Of a DNA stretch of 64,000 bases, positions 53,449-61,285 are shown piece after piece (positions within the stretch are counted from its first letter, which is position 1; each line of letters starts with the position of its first letter). The position numbers and the translations under genes are program-made. The notes below the pieces were generated by a model, which saw only the letters and a list, made by a program, of their open reading frames with translations, did not search any database and was not told the origin of the DNA. The stretch is from contig NZ_CP075529.1 in the NCBI RefSeq assembly GCF_025809055.1, positions 1,364,001 through 1,428,000 of the forward strand, in the 5' to 3' direction. The DNA is from Devosia sp. Its GTDB lineage: Bacteria > Pseudomonadota > Alphaproteobacteria > Rhizobiales > Devosiaceae.

Positions 53449-54594
53449 ATGATCGACAACACAACGCTTCAAATCGGCATCGCTTTTTCCGGCGCCTCGC
53501 TGACGATCGCGTTGTTGATCGGCTGGCTGAACACCCGCCACGAACGCTATCTGGTCCACGGTTCGGGCGGCATCAGCCTGATCGTGCTGGGCGTCGCCAT
53601 CATGGGGCTGCGCTCAGGCAGTTATGACCTGCTCCGGACATTCCTGCCCTATTCCCTGGTCGTCGTCGGCATGGCCCTGATCTATGCCGGTTCGCGCCTG
53701 TTCAGGGACAATTCCGCCGACCTGCGGTCGTCCATTGTTCTGGCTGTCGCGGTGCCACTCATCATGGCCGTGCCCTTCACGCTGGGCTATTACGGCACCG
53801 GCACCATTGTCCTCAATGTCGCTTCCGGCGTCATCATGCTGATGTGCGCGCGCGAATATTGGGATGGACGCGCGGAAGGGCCGATCGCCATGACGGCCAA
53901 TGCGGTCATCTATGCGGTCATTGCCGTCTCCTTCCTGTGCTGCGCTGCCGTGCTTGCCTGGGACGGAACCTGGGTGATGACCTCTGCCGCCGACAACTGG
54001 GCCGAAAACTTCAATTCCATCATGACGCTTGTCGGTTTCACCGGCATCGGGGCGATCACCCTCACCCTCCACCATGCCCGCGCAGCCCGCCTGCATCACG
54101 CTGAAGCCAATACCGATGCACTGACCGGCGTGCTCAATCGGCGAGCCCTCTTTGCCCGCTTTGACGAAAACCGGCTGGCCACGGGCATTTGCGTGCTGAT
54201 GTTCGATCTCGACAGTTTCAAGCAGATCAACGACTCGCGCGGCCATGCCCACGGCGATGTTGTGCTGCAGCGCTTCGCCGGCATAGCCAGGTCGATCCTG
54301 CGCCCCGAGGACACAGTCGCCCGTGTCGGTGGCGAGGAGTTCTGCGTGGTGATGGCCGGTCTTCAGCGCGACGCTGCGCGCGCTGTGGCCGAACGGGTCA
54401 GGGGCGAATTCGCCGACCTTCTCATCCCGATCAATGCCGAAGGCGATACCGCCTCCGTCAGCGCGGGCCTCGCGATCGGGGGGAAAGATGAAACCTTCTC
54501 GTCGGTGATGCGCCGGGCCGATCACGCCCTCTACAAGGCCAAGAACGGCGGCCGCAACCAGGTGCAGGTCGCGGCCCTCCGTCAGGTGGCCTGA
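53449..54594 (+). CDS. Membrane diguanylate cyclase (GGDEF)
   Basis: A 381-aa protein: about six transmembrane helices in the first 205 residues, then a GGDEF domain with 'DALTGVLNRRALFARFD', 'MFDLDSFKQINDSRGHAHGD' and the active-site loop GGEEF. The RPED motif five residues upstream of GGEEF is a c-di-GMP inhibitory I-site. It makes c-di-GMP and probably senses a membrane signal. No EAL or PilZ gene is adjacent. A divergent-free, monocistronic position, four bases from the convergent yqeY. Confidence 0.93.
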   Translation: MIDNTTLQIGIAFSGASLTIALLIGWLNTRHERYLVHGSGGISLIVLGVAIMGLRSGSYDLLRTFLPYSLVVVGMALIYAGSRLFRDNSADLRSSIVLAVAVPLIMAVPFTLGYYGTGTIVLNVASGVIMLMCAREYWDGRAEGPIAMTANAVIYAVIAVSFLCCAAVLAWDGTWVMTSAADNWAENFNSIMTLVGFTGIGAITLTLHHARAARLHHAEANTDALTGVLNRRALFARFDENRLATGICVLMFDLDSFKQINDSRGHAHGDVVLQRFAGIARSILRPEDTVARVGGEEFCVVMAGLQRDAARAVAERVRGEFADLLIPINAEGDTASVSAGLAIGGKDETFSSVMRRADHALYKAKNGGRNQVQVAALRQVA

Positions 54595-54597
54595 GTC

Positions 54598-55053
54598 TCA
54601 GCCGGCGCTCAACGCCGCCCGAACCTGCCCGCTGACCTTGCCAAAATCGATTCGCCCCGGATAGTCAGCCTTGAGTCGGGCGATCACCTTGCCCATGTCT
54701 TTTGGACCTTCGGCGCCGGTGGACGAGATTGCCGCCGAAATTGCCGCCAGCACCTCTTCCTCGGTCAGGCCCTTGGGCAGGAATTCGTTGAGAATGTCGA
54801 TCTCTTCCTTTTCCACCGTGGCGAGGTCGGCGCGGCCGGCCTGGGCATAGATCGCAAAGCTTTCCTCGCGCTGCTTCACCATTTTCTGGATCATGGCGAG
54901 AATTTCATCGCTGGTCGCCGGACCCTTGCCGTCGCCGCGATTGGCAATGTCCCGATCCTTGATCGCCGCATTGATCGAGCGCAACGTCGCCGTGCGCCGC
55001 TGATCGCGGGCCTTTAGCGCCTGCTTGAGCCCTTCGCTGATGTCTTCACGCAT
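54598..55053 (-). CDS. yqeY: GatB/YqeY-domain protein
   Basis: A 151-aa protein with the YqeY helical domain: 'LKQALKARDQRRTATLRSI', 'EEIDILNEFLPKGLTEEEV' and 'DMGKVIARLKADYPGRIDF'. It resembles the tail domain of GatB, which holds tRNA in amidotransferase. The start at 55053 excludes the longer frame. It is divergent from carA, the usual Hyphomicrobiales arrangement. Confidence 0.93.
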   Translation of the reverse strand: MREDISEGLKQALKARDQRRTATLRSINAAIKDRDIANRGDGKGPATSDEILAMIQKMVKQREESFAIYAQAGRADLATVEKEEIDILNEFLPKGLTEEEVLAAISAAISSTGAEGPKDMGKVIARLKADYPGRIDFGKVSGQVRAALSAG

Positions 55054-55242
55054 GTGAGCGCGCTCCTTGCTGAGCCAAATGATGTCCCCATATAGGCAAG
55101 ATTGACGCCATCCGCCACTTGCGCTGGCGCGCATGGGCTTCTAAAGGGAAGCCTCAACCGACATCATCGCCGCGACGCTGGGGCAGGCTCCCGCCTCCGA
55201 TCTCGACGCGCGACCACATCAAACTGTGCTTGGAGACCCAAA
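55054..55242. promoter_or_regulatory. yqeY-carA divergent promoter region
   Basis: 189 bases between divergent genes, needing two promoters. The 39 bases before carA include 'GCTTGGAGACCC', a weak ribosome-binding site. No pyrimidine-sensing attenuator or operator could be identified with confidence. Confidence 0.4.
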
Positions 55243-56454
55243 GTGACCGGCTGGCAGCAGAAACCCGCGACCGCTCTTCTGATCCTGGCGGACGGCACCC
55301 GTCTTGAGGGCCATGGCATTGGCGCGGTCGGGCACGCAGCCGGCGAAGTCTGCTTCAACACCGCCATGACCGGTTATCAGGAAGTGCTGACCGATCCGTC
55401 CTATGCCGGCCAGATCATCACCTTCACCTTCCCCCATATTGGCAATGTCGGCGCCAATGACGAAGACATCGAGACGGTCAACATGGCCGCCCTGTCCGGT
55501 GTACGGGGTGTCGTGCTCAAGGCCGACATCACCAATCCCTCGAACTATCGCGCCGCCGAAAAGCTCGATGCCTGGCTCAAGAAGCGCAACATCGTCGGCA
55601 TTGCCGGCGTCGATACCCGCGCCCTGACCGCCCGCATCCGCGAAAACGGCATGCCCAATGGCGTCATTGCGCACGAGCCCACCGGCCTCTTCGACGAAGG
55701 TTCGGTCATGGCCGAACTCAAGGCCTTTCCGGGCCTTGAAGGGCTCGACCTCGCCAAGGAAGTCACCACAGCCCAGACCTATCACTGGGACCAGACCGGC
55801 TGGCAGTGGAATGTGGGCTACGGCACGCTCGAGAACCCGGACTTCCACGTCGTGGCCATCGACTATGGCGCCAAGCGCAATATCCTGCGCTGCCTCGCCG
55901 ATCAGGGCGCCAGGGTGACCGTGGTCCCGGCCACCGCTTCGGCGGCCGATGTGCTCTCGCACAATCCCGATGCCATCTTCCTCAGCAATGGCCCGGGCGA
56001 TCCGGCCGCCACCGGCAAATATGCCGTCCCCACCATCCAGAAGCTGATGGAAGCCGGCAAGCCGATGTTCGGGATCTGCCTCGGCCACCAGTTGCTGGGC
56101 CTCGCCCTCGGCGGCAAGACCTCGAAGATGCATCAGGGCCACCATGGCGCCAATCATCCGGTCAAGGATCTGACAACCGGGAAGGTCGAAATTACCTCCA
56201 TGAACCACGGCTTCGCCGTTGATTCGGACAGCCTGCCCGCTGGCGTCACCCAGACCCATATCTCGCTGTTCGATGGCTCCAATGCCGGTCTCGCGGTCGA
56301 AGGCAAGCCGATCTTTTCGGTGCAGTACCACCCCGAGGCCAGCCCCGGCCCCAAAGACAGCCATTATCTGTTCACGCGCTTCCTCAACCATGTCCGCAAG
56401 GCCAAGGGCCTGCCCGAGAAGCCCGAGCACCTCGCGCCCGGCGAAGCGGCCTGA
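55243..56454 (+). CDS. carA: Carbamoyl-phosphate synthase small subunit CarA
   Basis: A 403-aa glutamine amidotransferase subunit supplying ammonia to CarB for arginine and pyrimidine synthesis. N-terminal 'TGYQEVLTDPSYAGQIITFT' is CarA-specific. The class I glutaminase site is seen as 'GICLGHQLLGLALGG' with nucleophile Cys279 and 'YHPEASPGP' with His and Glu. The start is GTG at 55243, the first codon giving the canonical N-terminus; the upstream frame is not coding. carB is not in the window. Confidence 0.97.
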   Translation: MTGWQQKPATALLILADGTRLEGHGIGAVGHAAGEVCFNTAMTGYQEVLTDPSYAGQIITFTFPHIGNVGANDEDIETVNMAALSGVRGVVLKADITNPSNYRAAEKLDAWLKKRNIVGIAGVDTRALTARIRENGMPNGVIAHEPTGLFDEGSVMAELKAFPGLEGLDLAKEVTTAQTYHWDQTGWQWNVGYGTLENPDFHVVAIDYGAKRNILRCLADQGARVTVVPATASAADVLSHNPDAIFLSNGPGDPAATGKYAVPTIQKLMEAGKPMFGICLGHQLLGLALGGKTSKMHQGHHGANHPVKDLTTGKVEITSMNHGFAVDSDSLPAGVTQTHISLFDGSNAGLAVEGKPIFSVQYHPEASPGPKDSHYLFTRFLNHVRKAKGLPEKPEHLAPGEAA

Positions 56455-56487
56455 ACCTGAGCCTGTCCAAGGCGGCAGTGGATCGGC

Positions 56488-57201
56488 ATGACCAAGCGTG
56501 ACATTCTCGACGGCCTCAAGGGTGGCGCGATCATCGCGCTGTCGGCCTGCCCCTTTGCGGTGCTCTTTGGCGCCGTCGCCGTGGACAATGGCCTCAGCGT
56601 GTTTGACGTCGCCCTGATGAGCGCCACCATCTATGCCGGCGCCAGCCAGCTCGTGGGCATCGAGCTCTTCGGCCAGCAGGTCGCGCCCTGGCTGATCGTG
56701 CTCTCGATCTTTGCCGTCAATTTCCGCCACATCCTGTATTCGGCAGCCATTGCCCGGCATATCCGGACCTATTCGGTCACGCAGAAGGTTATTGCGTTCT
56801 TCTTTCTCATCGACCCCCAGTTTGCCGAGGCCGTAAGGCGTGGCGAGGAAGGCCGGCCGGTCAGTTTCACCTGGTACATGGCCTTCGCCCTGGTGATCTA
56901 TTTTCCCTGGCTACTGTTTTCGGTACTCGGCGCCTGGTTCGGATCCATGCTCGGCGACCCGCGTGTCTGGGCCATCGATGTCCTGTTGCCGATCTATTTC
57001 ATGGGCCTGGTCATGGGCTTCCGCCGCAAGGCCGGATTCTACCCCGTGGTGGCGGCCTCCATGGCCGGCTCCGTGGCCGGATACTACCTGATCGGCTCGC
57101 CCTGGCACGTCAGCATCGGCGCCGCCTGCGGCGTCCTGGTCGCGGCCTTGCTGCCCCTGCCGCAAAAGCCCGCACCTGTCGCCGATGAGGTGACACAATG
57201 A
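56488..57201 (+). CDS. azlC: AzlC-family branched-chain amino acid exporter subunit
   Basis: A 237-aa integral membrane protein. AzlC markers are 'SACPFAVLFGAVAVDNGLS', 'MSATIYAGASQLVGIELF' and 'NFRHILYSAAIARH'. With AzlD it exports branched-chain amino acids or similar compounds. It overlaps azlD by four bases (ATGA) and follows carA by 33 bp. Confidence 0.93.
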   Translation: MTKRDILDGLKGGAIIALSACPFAVLFGAVAVDNGLSVFDVALMSATIYAGASQLVGIELFGQQVAPWLIVLSIFAVNFRHILYSAAIARHIRTYSVTQKVIAFFFLIDPQFAEAVRRGEEGRPVSFTWYMAFALVIYFPWLLFSVLGAWFGSMLGDPRVWAIDVLLPIYFMGLVMGFRRKAGFYPVVAASMAGSVAGYYLIGSPWHVSIGAACGVLVAALLPLPQKPAPVADEVTQ

Positions 57202-57506
57202 TGGACCCGCTTTCGACTGTCTGGCTGATCCTTGCGGCTGCCGTCGCCACCTATGTCACCCGCTTTGGCGGCTATGTGCTGATCAGCCGTATGCGCACGC
57301 TGCCGCCGCGGCTTGAAGCCGCTCTCAATGCGGTACCTGCAGCGGTGCTTACGACGCTCTGGGCGCCGGCATTCTTCACCGGTGGCTGGGATGTCCGCCT
57401 GGCGCTGGTCGTCGCGGCGCTGGTCAGCCTGCGCTTTCCGGGGCTGACCATGCTTGCCGCCGGCTGGGCAGCCGCCATGGCCGCCCGCCACCTGTTCGGG
57501 CTTTAA
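57198..57506 (+). CDS. azlD: AzlD-domain exporter subunit
   Basis: A 102-aa protein with three or four helices, typical of AzlD: 'LAAAVATYVTRFGGYVLISR', 'RLEAALNAVPAAVLTTL' and 'ALVVAALVSLRF'. Translationally coupled to azlC by the ATGA overlap; convergent to the zinc peptidase gene, six bases apart. Confidence 0.92.
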   Translation: MMDPLSTVWLILAAAVATYVTRFGGYVLISRMRTLPPRLEAALNAVPAAVLTTLWAPAFFTGGWDVRLALVVAALVSLRFPGLTMLAAGWAAAMAARHLFGL

Positions 57507-57512
57507 GCAGGC

Positions 57513-58436
57513 CTAGACATTGCCCGAAAATGTATCGCACTGGCTCGGATCGCCGGAGCGATAGCCGCGCTCGAACCAGGATTTCCGCTGCGCCGAGGTG
57601 CCGTGATTGAAGGTCTTGGGCACGGCAAATCCCTGCATGCGCTTCTGCAGCGTATCGTCGCCAATCTGATTGGCGGCGTTGAGGGCCTCTTCGATATCAC
57701 CCTGATCCAACAGGTTCTGCTGGCCCGCATAATTGGCCCACACGCCGGCATAGCAATCGGCCTGCAATTCGACGCGCACCGAATAAGCATTGGCCTGTTC
57801 CTGGCTCATGCTCTGCCGGCGCTGGTTGAATTCGGGCAGCACGCCGGTCAGGTTCTGCACATGGTGACCCACTTCATGGGCCAGCACATAGGCCTGGGCA
57901 AAATCGCCCGGCGCACCGAACTGCCGGTGGAGCTGATCGTAGAAGCTGAGGTCGATATAGACCTTGCTGTCACCCGGGCAATAGAACGGGCCAACCGAAG
58001 AGTCAGCCGCGCCGCAGGCCGTGTTGACCGCATTGGTGAAGAGCACCACGTTCGGCTCGGGATAATCCTCGCCAACCGCTGCAAACTTTTCGTTCCACAG
58101 GTCCTCGGTTTCCTTGACGACGACGCCGACAAAATCGGCCAGCTCGTCCTCGCCCTGGGCCGGCAACTGCGTGGAGGTGGCGCTCGAGCTCGGTCCGCTC
58201 GACGTGCCGCCGGTCAGGATATCGAGCGGGTTCTGCCCGGTGGCGAACCAGATGATGCCCAGCACCACCACGATGCCGATCAGCCCGCCAATGCCGCCGC
58301 GCGAGCCGCCACCGCCGGTGGGAATCCGAATCCCGCCGCGATTACCCAGTCCGCCAAGGCCCCCCAGCCCGCCGCCGCCGCGCTGCCCGCGACGATCTTC
58401 GATGTTGGAGCTGCGCTCCCGACCCTGCCACTTCAT
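57513..58436 (-). CDS. YpfJ-family neutral zinc metallopeptidase
   Basis: A 307-aa protein. An N-terminal Gly/Arg-rich cytosolic tail (RGGGGLGGLGGLGNRGG) and one membrane helix (GLIGIVVVLGIIWFATG) precede a periplasmic peptidase domain with HExxH in 'LAHEVGHHVQNL', plus 'FYCPGDSKVYIDLSFY' and 'ELQADCYAGVWA' (third zinc ligand region). Function of YpfJ-type peptidases is not established. Confidence 0.92.
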   Translation of the reverse strand: MKWQGRERSSNIEDRRGQRGGGGLGGLGGLGNRGGIRIPTGGGGSRGGIGGLIGIVVVLGIIWFATGQNPLDILTGGTSSGPSSSATSTQLPAQGEDELADFVGVVVKETEDLWNEKFAAVGEDYPEPNVVLFTNAVNTACGAADSSVGPFYCPGDSKVYIDLSFYDQLHRQFGAPGDFAQAYVLAHEVGHHVQNLTGVLPEFNQRRQSMSQEQANAYSVRVELQADCYAGVWANYAGQQNLLDQGDIEEALNAANQIGDDTLQKRMQGFAVPKTFNHGTSAQRKSWFERGYRSGDPSQCDTFSGNV

Positions 58437-58506
58437 GATCTCGACGCCTTTCCGATAGTCCCCTAAACGCTATCAGTAAGTCCGCCGGGGGGAAACAAGT
58501 TCCACC

Positions 58507-59982
58507 CTAGGCCCCAACCACGCTGGCAACCGTCGCCCGTGCGCCCTCTTCAAAGAGGGTTTCGAGATGGCCGACAACAGCGGTCCTGAATGCCGCGTTC
58601 TCCGCGAGGTCGGCCCCGAAAATCTCGCTCATGGCAACAAGGCCATCGAACAGCGCTTCTGGATCGTCTCCAGCATCGGCGGCGATGGCGTGCATCTTGA
58701 GGGCATGGGGATCGCGCACATCGATCTCGCTGCCATCCTCTGCAATGCCGGTGACATAGCGCATCCAGGCGGCAACCCCCAGCGCCAGCCGATCGATGCC
58801 CTGCCCATTCGCCAGGCGGTCGCGGATCGTGCCCAGCAGGCGCTGCGGCAGCTTCTGGCTGCCATCCATGGCGATCTGCCATGTGCGGTGCTTCAGCGCC
58901 GGATTGCGGAACCGCTCCAAAAGCTGGTCGCGATAGGCACCCAGGTCGACGCCTGGCATATCCAGCGTCGGCATTGCTTCATCGGTCATCAATCCGTGGA
59001 TCAGCGCGACATAGGCGGGGTCACCCATGACCTCGGCAATGTACTCGTAGCCGCCGAGATAACCGGAATAGGCCATGGTCGAATGCGAGCCGTTGAGCAT
59101 GCGCAGTTTCATGTGCTCGAAGGGTTCGACATCGGCGACAAGCTGAGCGCCGGCCTTTTCGAATGCCGGCCGGCCGCCGGGGAAATGATCTTCGATCACC
59201 CACTGGGTAAAGGGTTCGGTCATGATCGGCCAGGCGTCCTCCGCCCCGATCAGCCCGGAGACTTCGGCCCGGTCGGCATCGGTGGTCGAGGGCACGATGC
59301 GATCGACCATGGTCGAGGGAAAGGCGACCCCGGCCACCCAATCGCCCAGTTCCGCGTCCCGCAAGGCGGCAAAGCGCGTAACGATCCGCTTCGCGGTTTC
59401 GCCATTGCTCGGCAGGTTGTCACAGCTCATCACCGTGAACGGCGCCACTCCCGCGGCCTTGCGGCGCGCCAGGGCTTCGACCAGCATGCCCGGAGCCGAT
59501 TTCGGCGCGGCCGGATTGGCCAGGTCATGCACGATGTCGGCATGCTTGGTGTCCAGTTCTCCCGTTGCGGGATCGTGGCAATAGCCCTTTTCGGTGACCG
59601 TCAGCGAAACGATGCGGATAGCCGGGTCAGCCATCAGCGCCAGCAATTCCTCGCGTTGCGTATTGGCATCCATGACCGACAGGATCGACCCGATGACCCG
59701 CGGATGCGTGCCCGCCGCATCGCGCACGGCGATCGTGTACAGCCCATCCTGCGGCTCCAGGGCCTCTTTCGTGTCCGGGCGGCGCAGGCTGGCCCCGACA
59801 ATGCCCCAGCTCGGATCGGCTTTCAGCAGGTCATCGACATAGACAGCCATATGCGCCCGATGAAACGCCCCAATGCCCAGATGCACGATACCCGGGGTCA
59901 CGCCGGACCGGTCATATGCGGGTACATGCGTCCCCTCGGCCAGCTTTGGCAGGGTTTGCGAACTGAGGCGAAGCTTGGTCAC
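58507..59982 (-). CDS. Mannitol dehydrogenase-family oxidoreductase (mannitol 2-dehydrogenase or fructuronate reductase type)
   Basis: A 491-aa long-chain polyol dehydrogenase. The N-terminal Rossmann region carries 'IVHLGIGAFHRAHMAVYVDD' and 'PQDGLYTIAVRD'. The active-site motif is 'KLRMLNGSHS' (Lys-x5-Asn-x2-His type). The family reduces ketoses or keto-uronates (fructose/mannitol, fructuronate/mannonate). The divergent neighbour is a KDG-type kinase, which favours a uronate route, but length and sequence also suit mannitol 2-dehydrogenase. GTG at 59982 has GGGAG upstream; an ATG at 60009 is an alternative. Confidence 0.9.
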   Translation of the reverse strand: MTKLRLSSQTLPKLAEGTHVPAYDRSGVTPGIVHLGIGAFHRAHMAVYVDDLLKADPSWGIVGASLRRPDTKEALEPQDGLYTIAVRDAAGTHPRVIGSILSVMDANTQREELLALMADPAIRIVSLTVTEKGYCHDPATGELDTKHADIVHDLANPAAPKSAPGMLVEALARRKAAGVAPFTVMSCDNLPSNGETAKRIVTRFAALRDAELGDWVAGVAFPSTMVDRIVPSTTDADRAEVSGLIGAEDAWPIMTEPFTQWVIEDHFPGGRPAFEKAGAQLVADVEPFEHMKLRMLNGSHSTMAYSGYLGGYEYIAEVMGDPAYVALIHGLMTDEAMPTLDMPGVDLGAYRDQLLERFRNPALKHRTWQIAMDGSQKLPQRLLGTIRDRLANGQGIDRLALGVAAWMRYVTGIAEDGSEIDVRDPHALKMHAIAADAGDDPEALFDGLVAMSEIFGADLAENAAFRTAVVGHLETLFEEGARATVASVVGA

Positions 59983-60110
59983 ATTGGTCTCCCACTCGAA
60001 AGGCAGCATCTTGTATGGAAGATGATGCCAAGGTAGGAGCCTGTTTATGCGCAAGCCCTTGCCGGAGCAAGCCCGCACCGGCATAACCCCGCTTACGCTT
60101 TCGGAGGAGA
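59983..60110. promoter_or_regulatory. Divergent promoter region for polyol dehydrogenase and sugar kinase
   Basis: 128 bases between divergent genes. GGAGGAGA at 60101-60110 is the kinase ribosome-binding site and GGGAG near 59990 serves the dehydrogenase. No clear operator palindrome was identified. Confidence 0.45.
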
Positions 60111-61034
60111 ATGGCAGTGGCCCGGCGCATCGTCTCAATCGGAGAATGCATGATCGAGATGAGCGGCGGTGAAGACCGCACCTATCGCCTCGGCTATGCC
60201 GGCGACACGCTCAACTCAGCCTGGTATCTGCGGGCCCTGCTTGGGCAAGACTGGTCGGTCGACTATGTGACCGGCCTGGGCGAGGACCGGTATTCCAACG
60301 ATATCCGCAGTTTCCTCGATGGCAATGGCATTGGAACAAGCCACATCCAGACCATTCCCGGCCGCCGCCCGGGCCTCTACATCATCCATCAGGAAAAGGG
60401 TGACCGCCATTTCACCTATTGGCGCGACACCTCCGCTGCCAAGCTGTTGGCCGATGACAAGCAGGCGCTGGCCAAGGCGGTCGAAAAGGCAGAACTCGTC
60501 TATTTCTCCGGAATCACGCTGGCCATTCTGGCCCCGCGCGCCCGTGGCCGGCTCCTCGGCGCCATCGTCAAGGCGCGCGACAATGGCGCACGGATCGCGT
60601 TCGACACCAACATCCGCCCGGCCCTCTGGTCGAGCCCGCGCGTCATGTGCTCGGTGCTGACCGCTGCCGCCAGCCTTTGCGATATCGTCCTGCCCACCCA
60701 CACCGACGAGGCACCTTTGTTTGGCGACAAGTCGGCCGATGAAACCGCCGACCGCTATCTCGAACTCGGCGTCGAGGAAGTGGTCGTCAAGGACGGAGCC
60801 GGCGAAGCGGTCATCGCGACGGCGGGCGAGCGGGTTCGCATTGCGCCCAGGCCCGGCGCCAAGGTCGTGGATGCCACCGGCGCCGGCGACAGTTTCAACG
60901 GCGCCTACCTTTCGGCCCGCCTCAACGGCAAGGGCCTGGCAGCGGCGGCGGAAGCGGCCCACCGGACCGCCGGCATTGTCATCGGCCACAAGGGCGCACT
61001 GGTCGATCCCAAGCTGATTCAGCAACCGGCCTGA
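60111..61034 (+). CDS. kdgK: PfkB-family sugar kinase, probable 2-keto-3-deoxygluconate kinase
   Basis: A 307-aa ribokinase-fold enzyme. 'VSIGECMIEM' at the start, 'LGYAGDTLNSAWYLRALLG' in the substrate region and the catalytic 'DATGAGDSFNGAYL' (GAGD with the base Asp) are clear. The N-terminal GECMIE and the AGDTLNS segment match KDG kinases, which phosphorylate 2-keto-3-deoxygluconate to KDPG for the Entner-Doudoroff aldolase. It is divergent from the polyol dehydrogenase. Confidence 0.9.
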   Translation: MAVARRIVSIGECMIEMSGGEDRTYRLGYAGDTLNSAWYLRALLGQDWSVDYVTGLGEDRYSNDIRSFLDGNGIGTSHIQTIPGRRPGLYIIHQEKGDRHFTYWRDTSAAKLLADDKQALAKAVEKAELVYFSGITLAILAPRARGRLLGAIVKARDNGARIAFDTNIRPALWSSPRVMCSVLTAAASLCDIVLPTHTDEAPLFGDKSADETADRYLELGVEEVVVKDGAGEAVIATAGERVRIAPRPGAKVVDATGAGDSFNGAYLSARLNGKGLAAAAEAAHRTAGIVIGHKGALVDPKLIQQPA

Positions 61035-61285
61035 CCCATCCCCGAGCGCGGCCCCCCGGCCATTGCACGTCACCCGGTTATCCGCCCGGGCGATGCTTGC
61101 ATTGTCATAATTTGACCACTCGGTAAAATCTTCATACCGTCTCCACCCAATCGTCATGCCCGCGTCACCCCAATGCGGCATGAGCGAGCCCGCTCCGGTG
61201 CGGCCGGAGCACACGAACCGGCATTGATCCGGCAACCATGGGAGCGCGGCCCCCATGGCCGAGGCGTTTCACATGGAGAACATCG
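61035..61285. other. Intergenic region between kdgK and the phosphoesterase gene
   Basis: About 250 bases. 'TTGTCATAATTTGACCAC' at 61102-61119 is AT-rich and may be part of the phosphoesterase promoter. A GC-rich hairpin (GCTCCGG/CCGGAGC, 61192-61210) lacks a T run. Otherwise nothing is recognised. Confidence 0.45.

Noticed and set aside
58567..60036. 489-aa frame antisense to the polyol dehydrogenase
   Set aside because: No motif, and the dehydrogenase frame has clear catalytic motifs.
61102..61119. Possible Pho box upstream of the CpdB-like gene
   Set aside because: TTGTCAT matches one half-site, but TGACCAC does not match the second CTGTCAT half.
61192..61210. Terminator-like hairpin after kdgK
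   Set aside because: The stem is good but it is 160 bases beyond the stop codon and lacks a T run.
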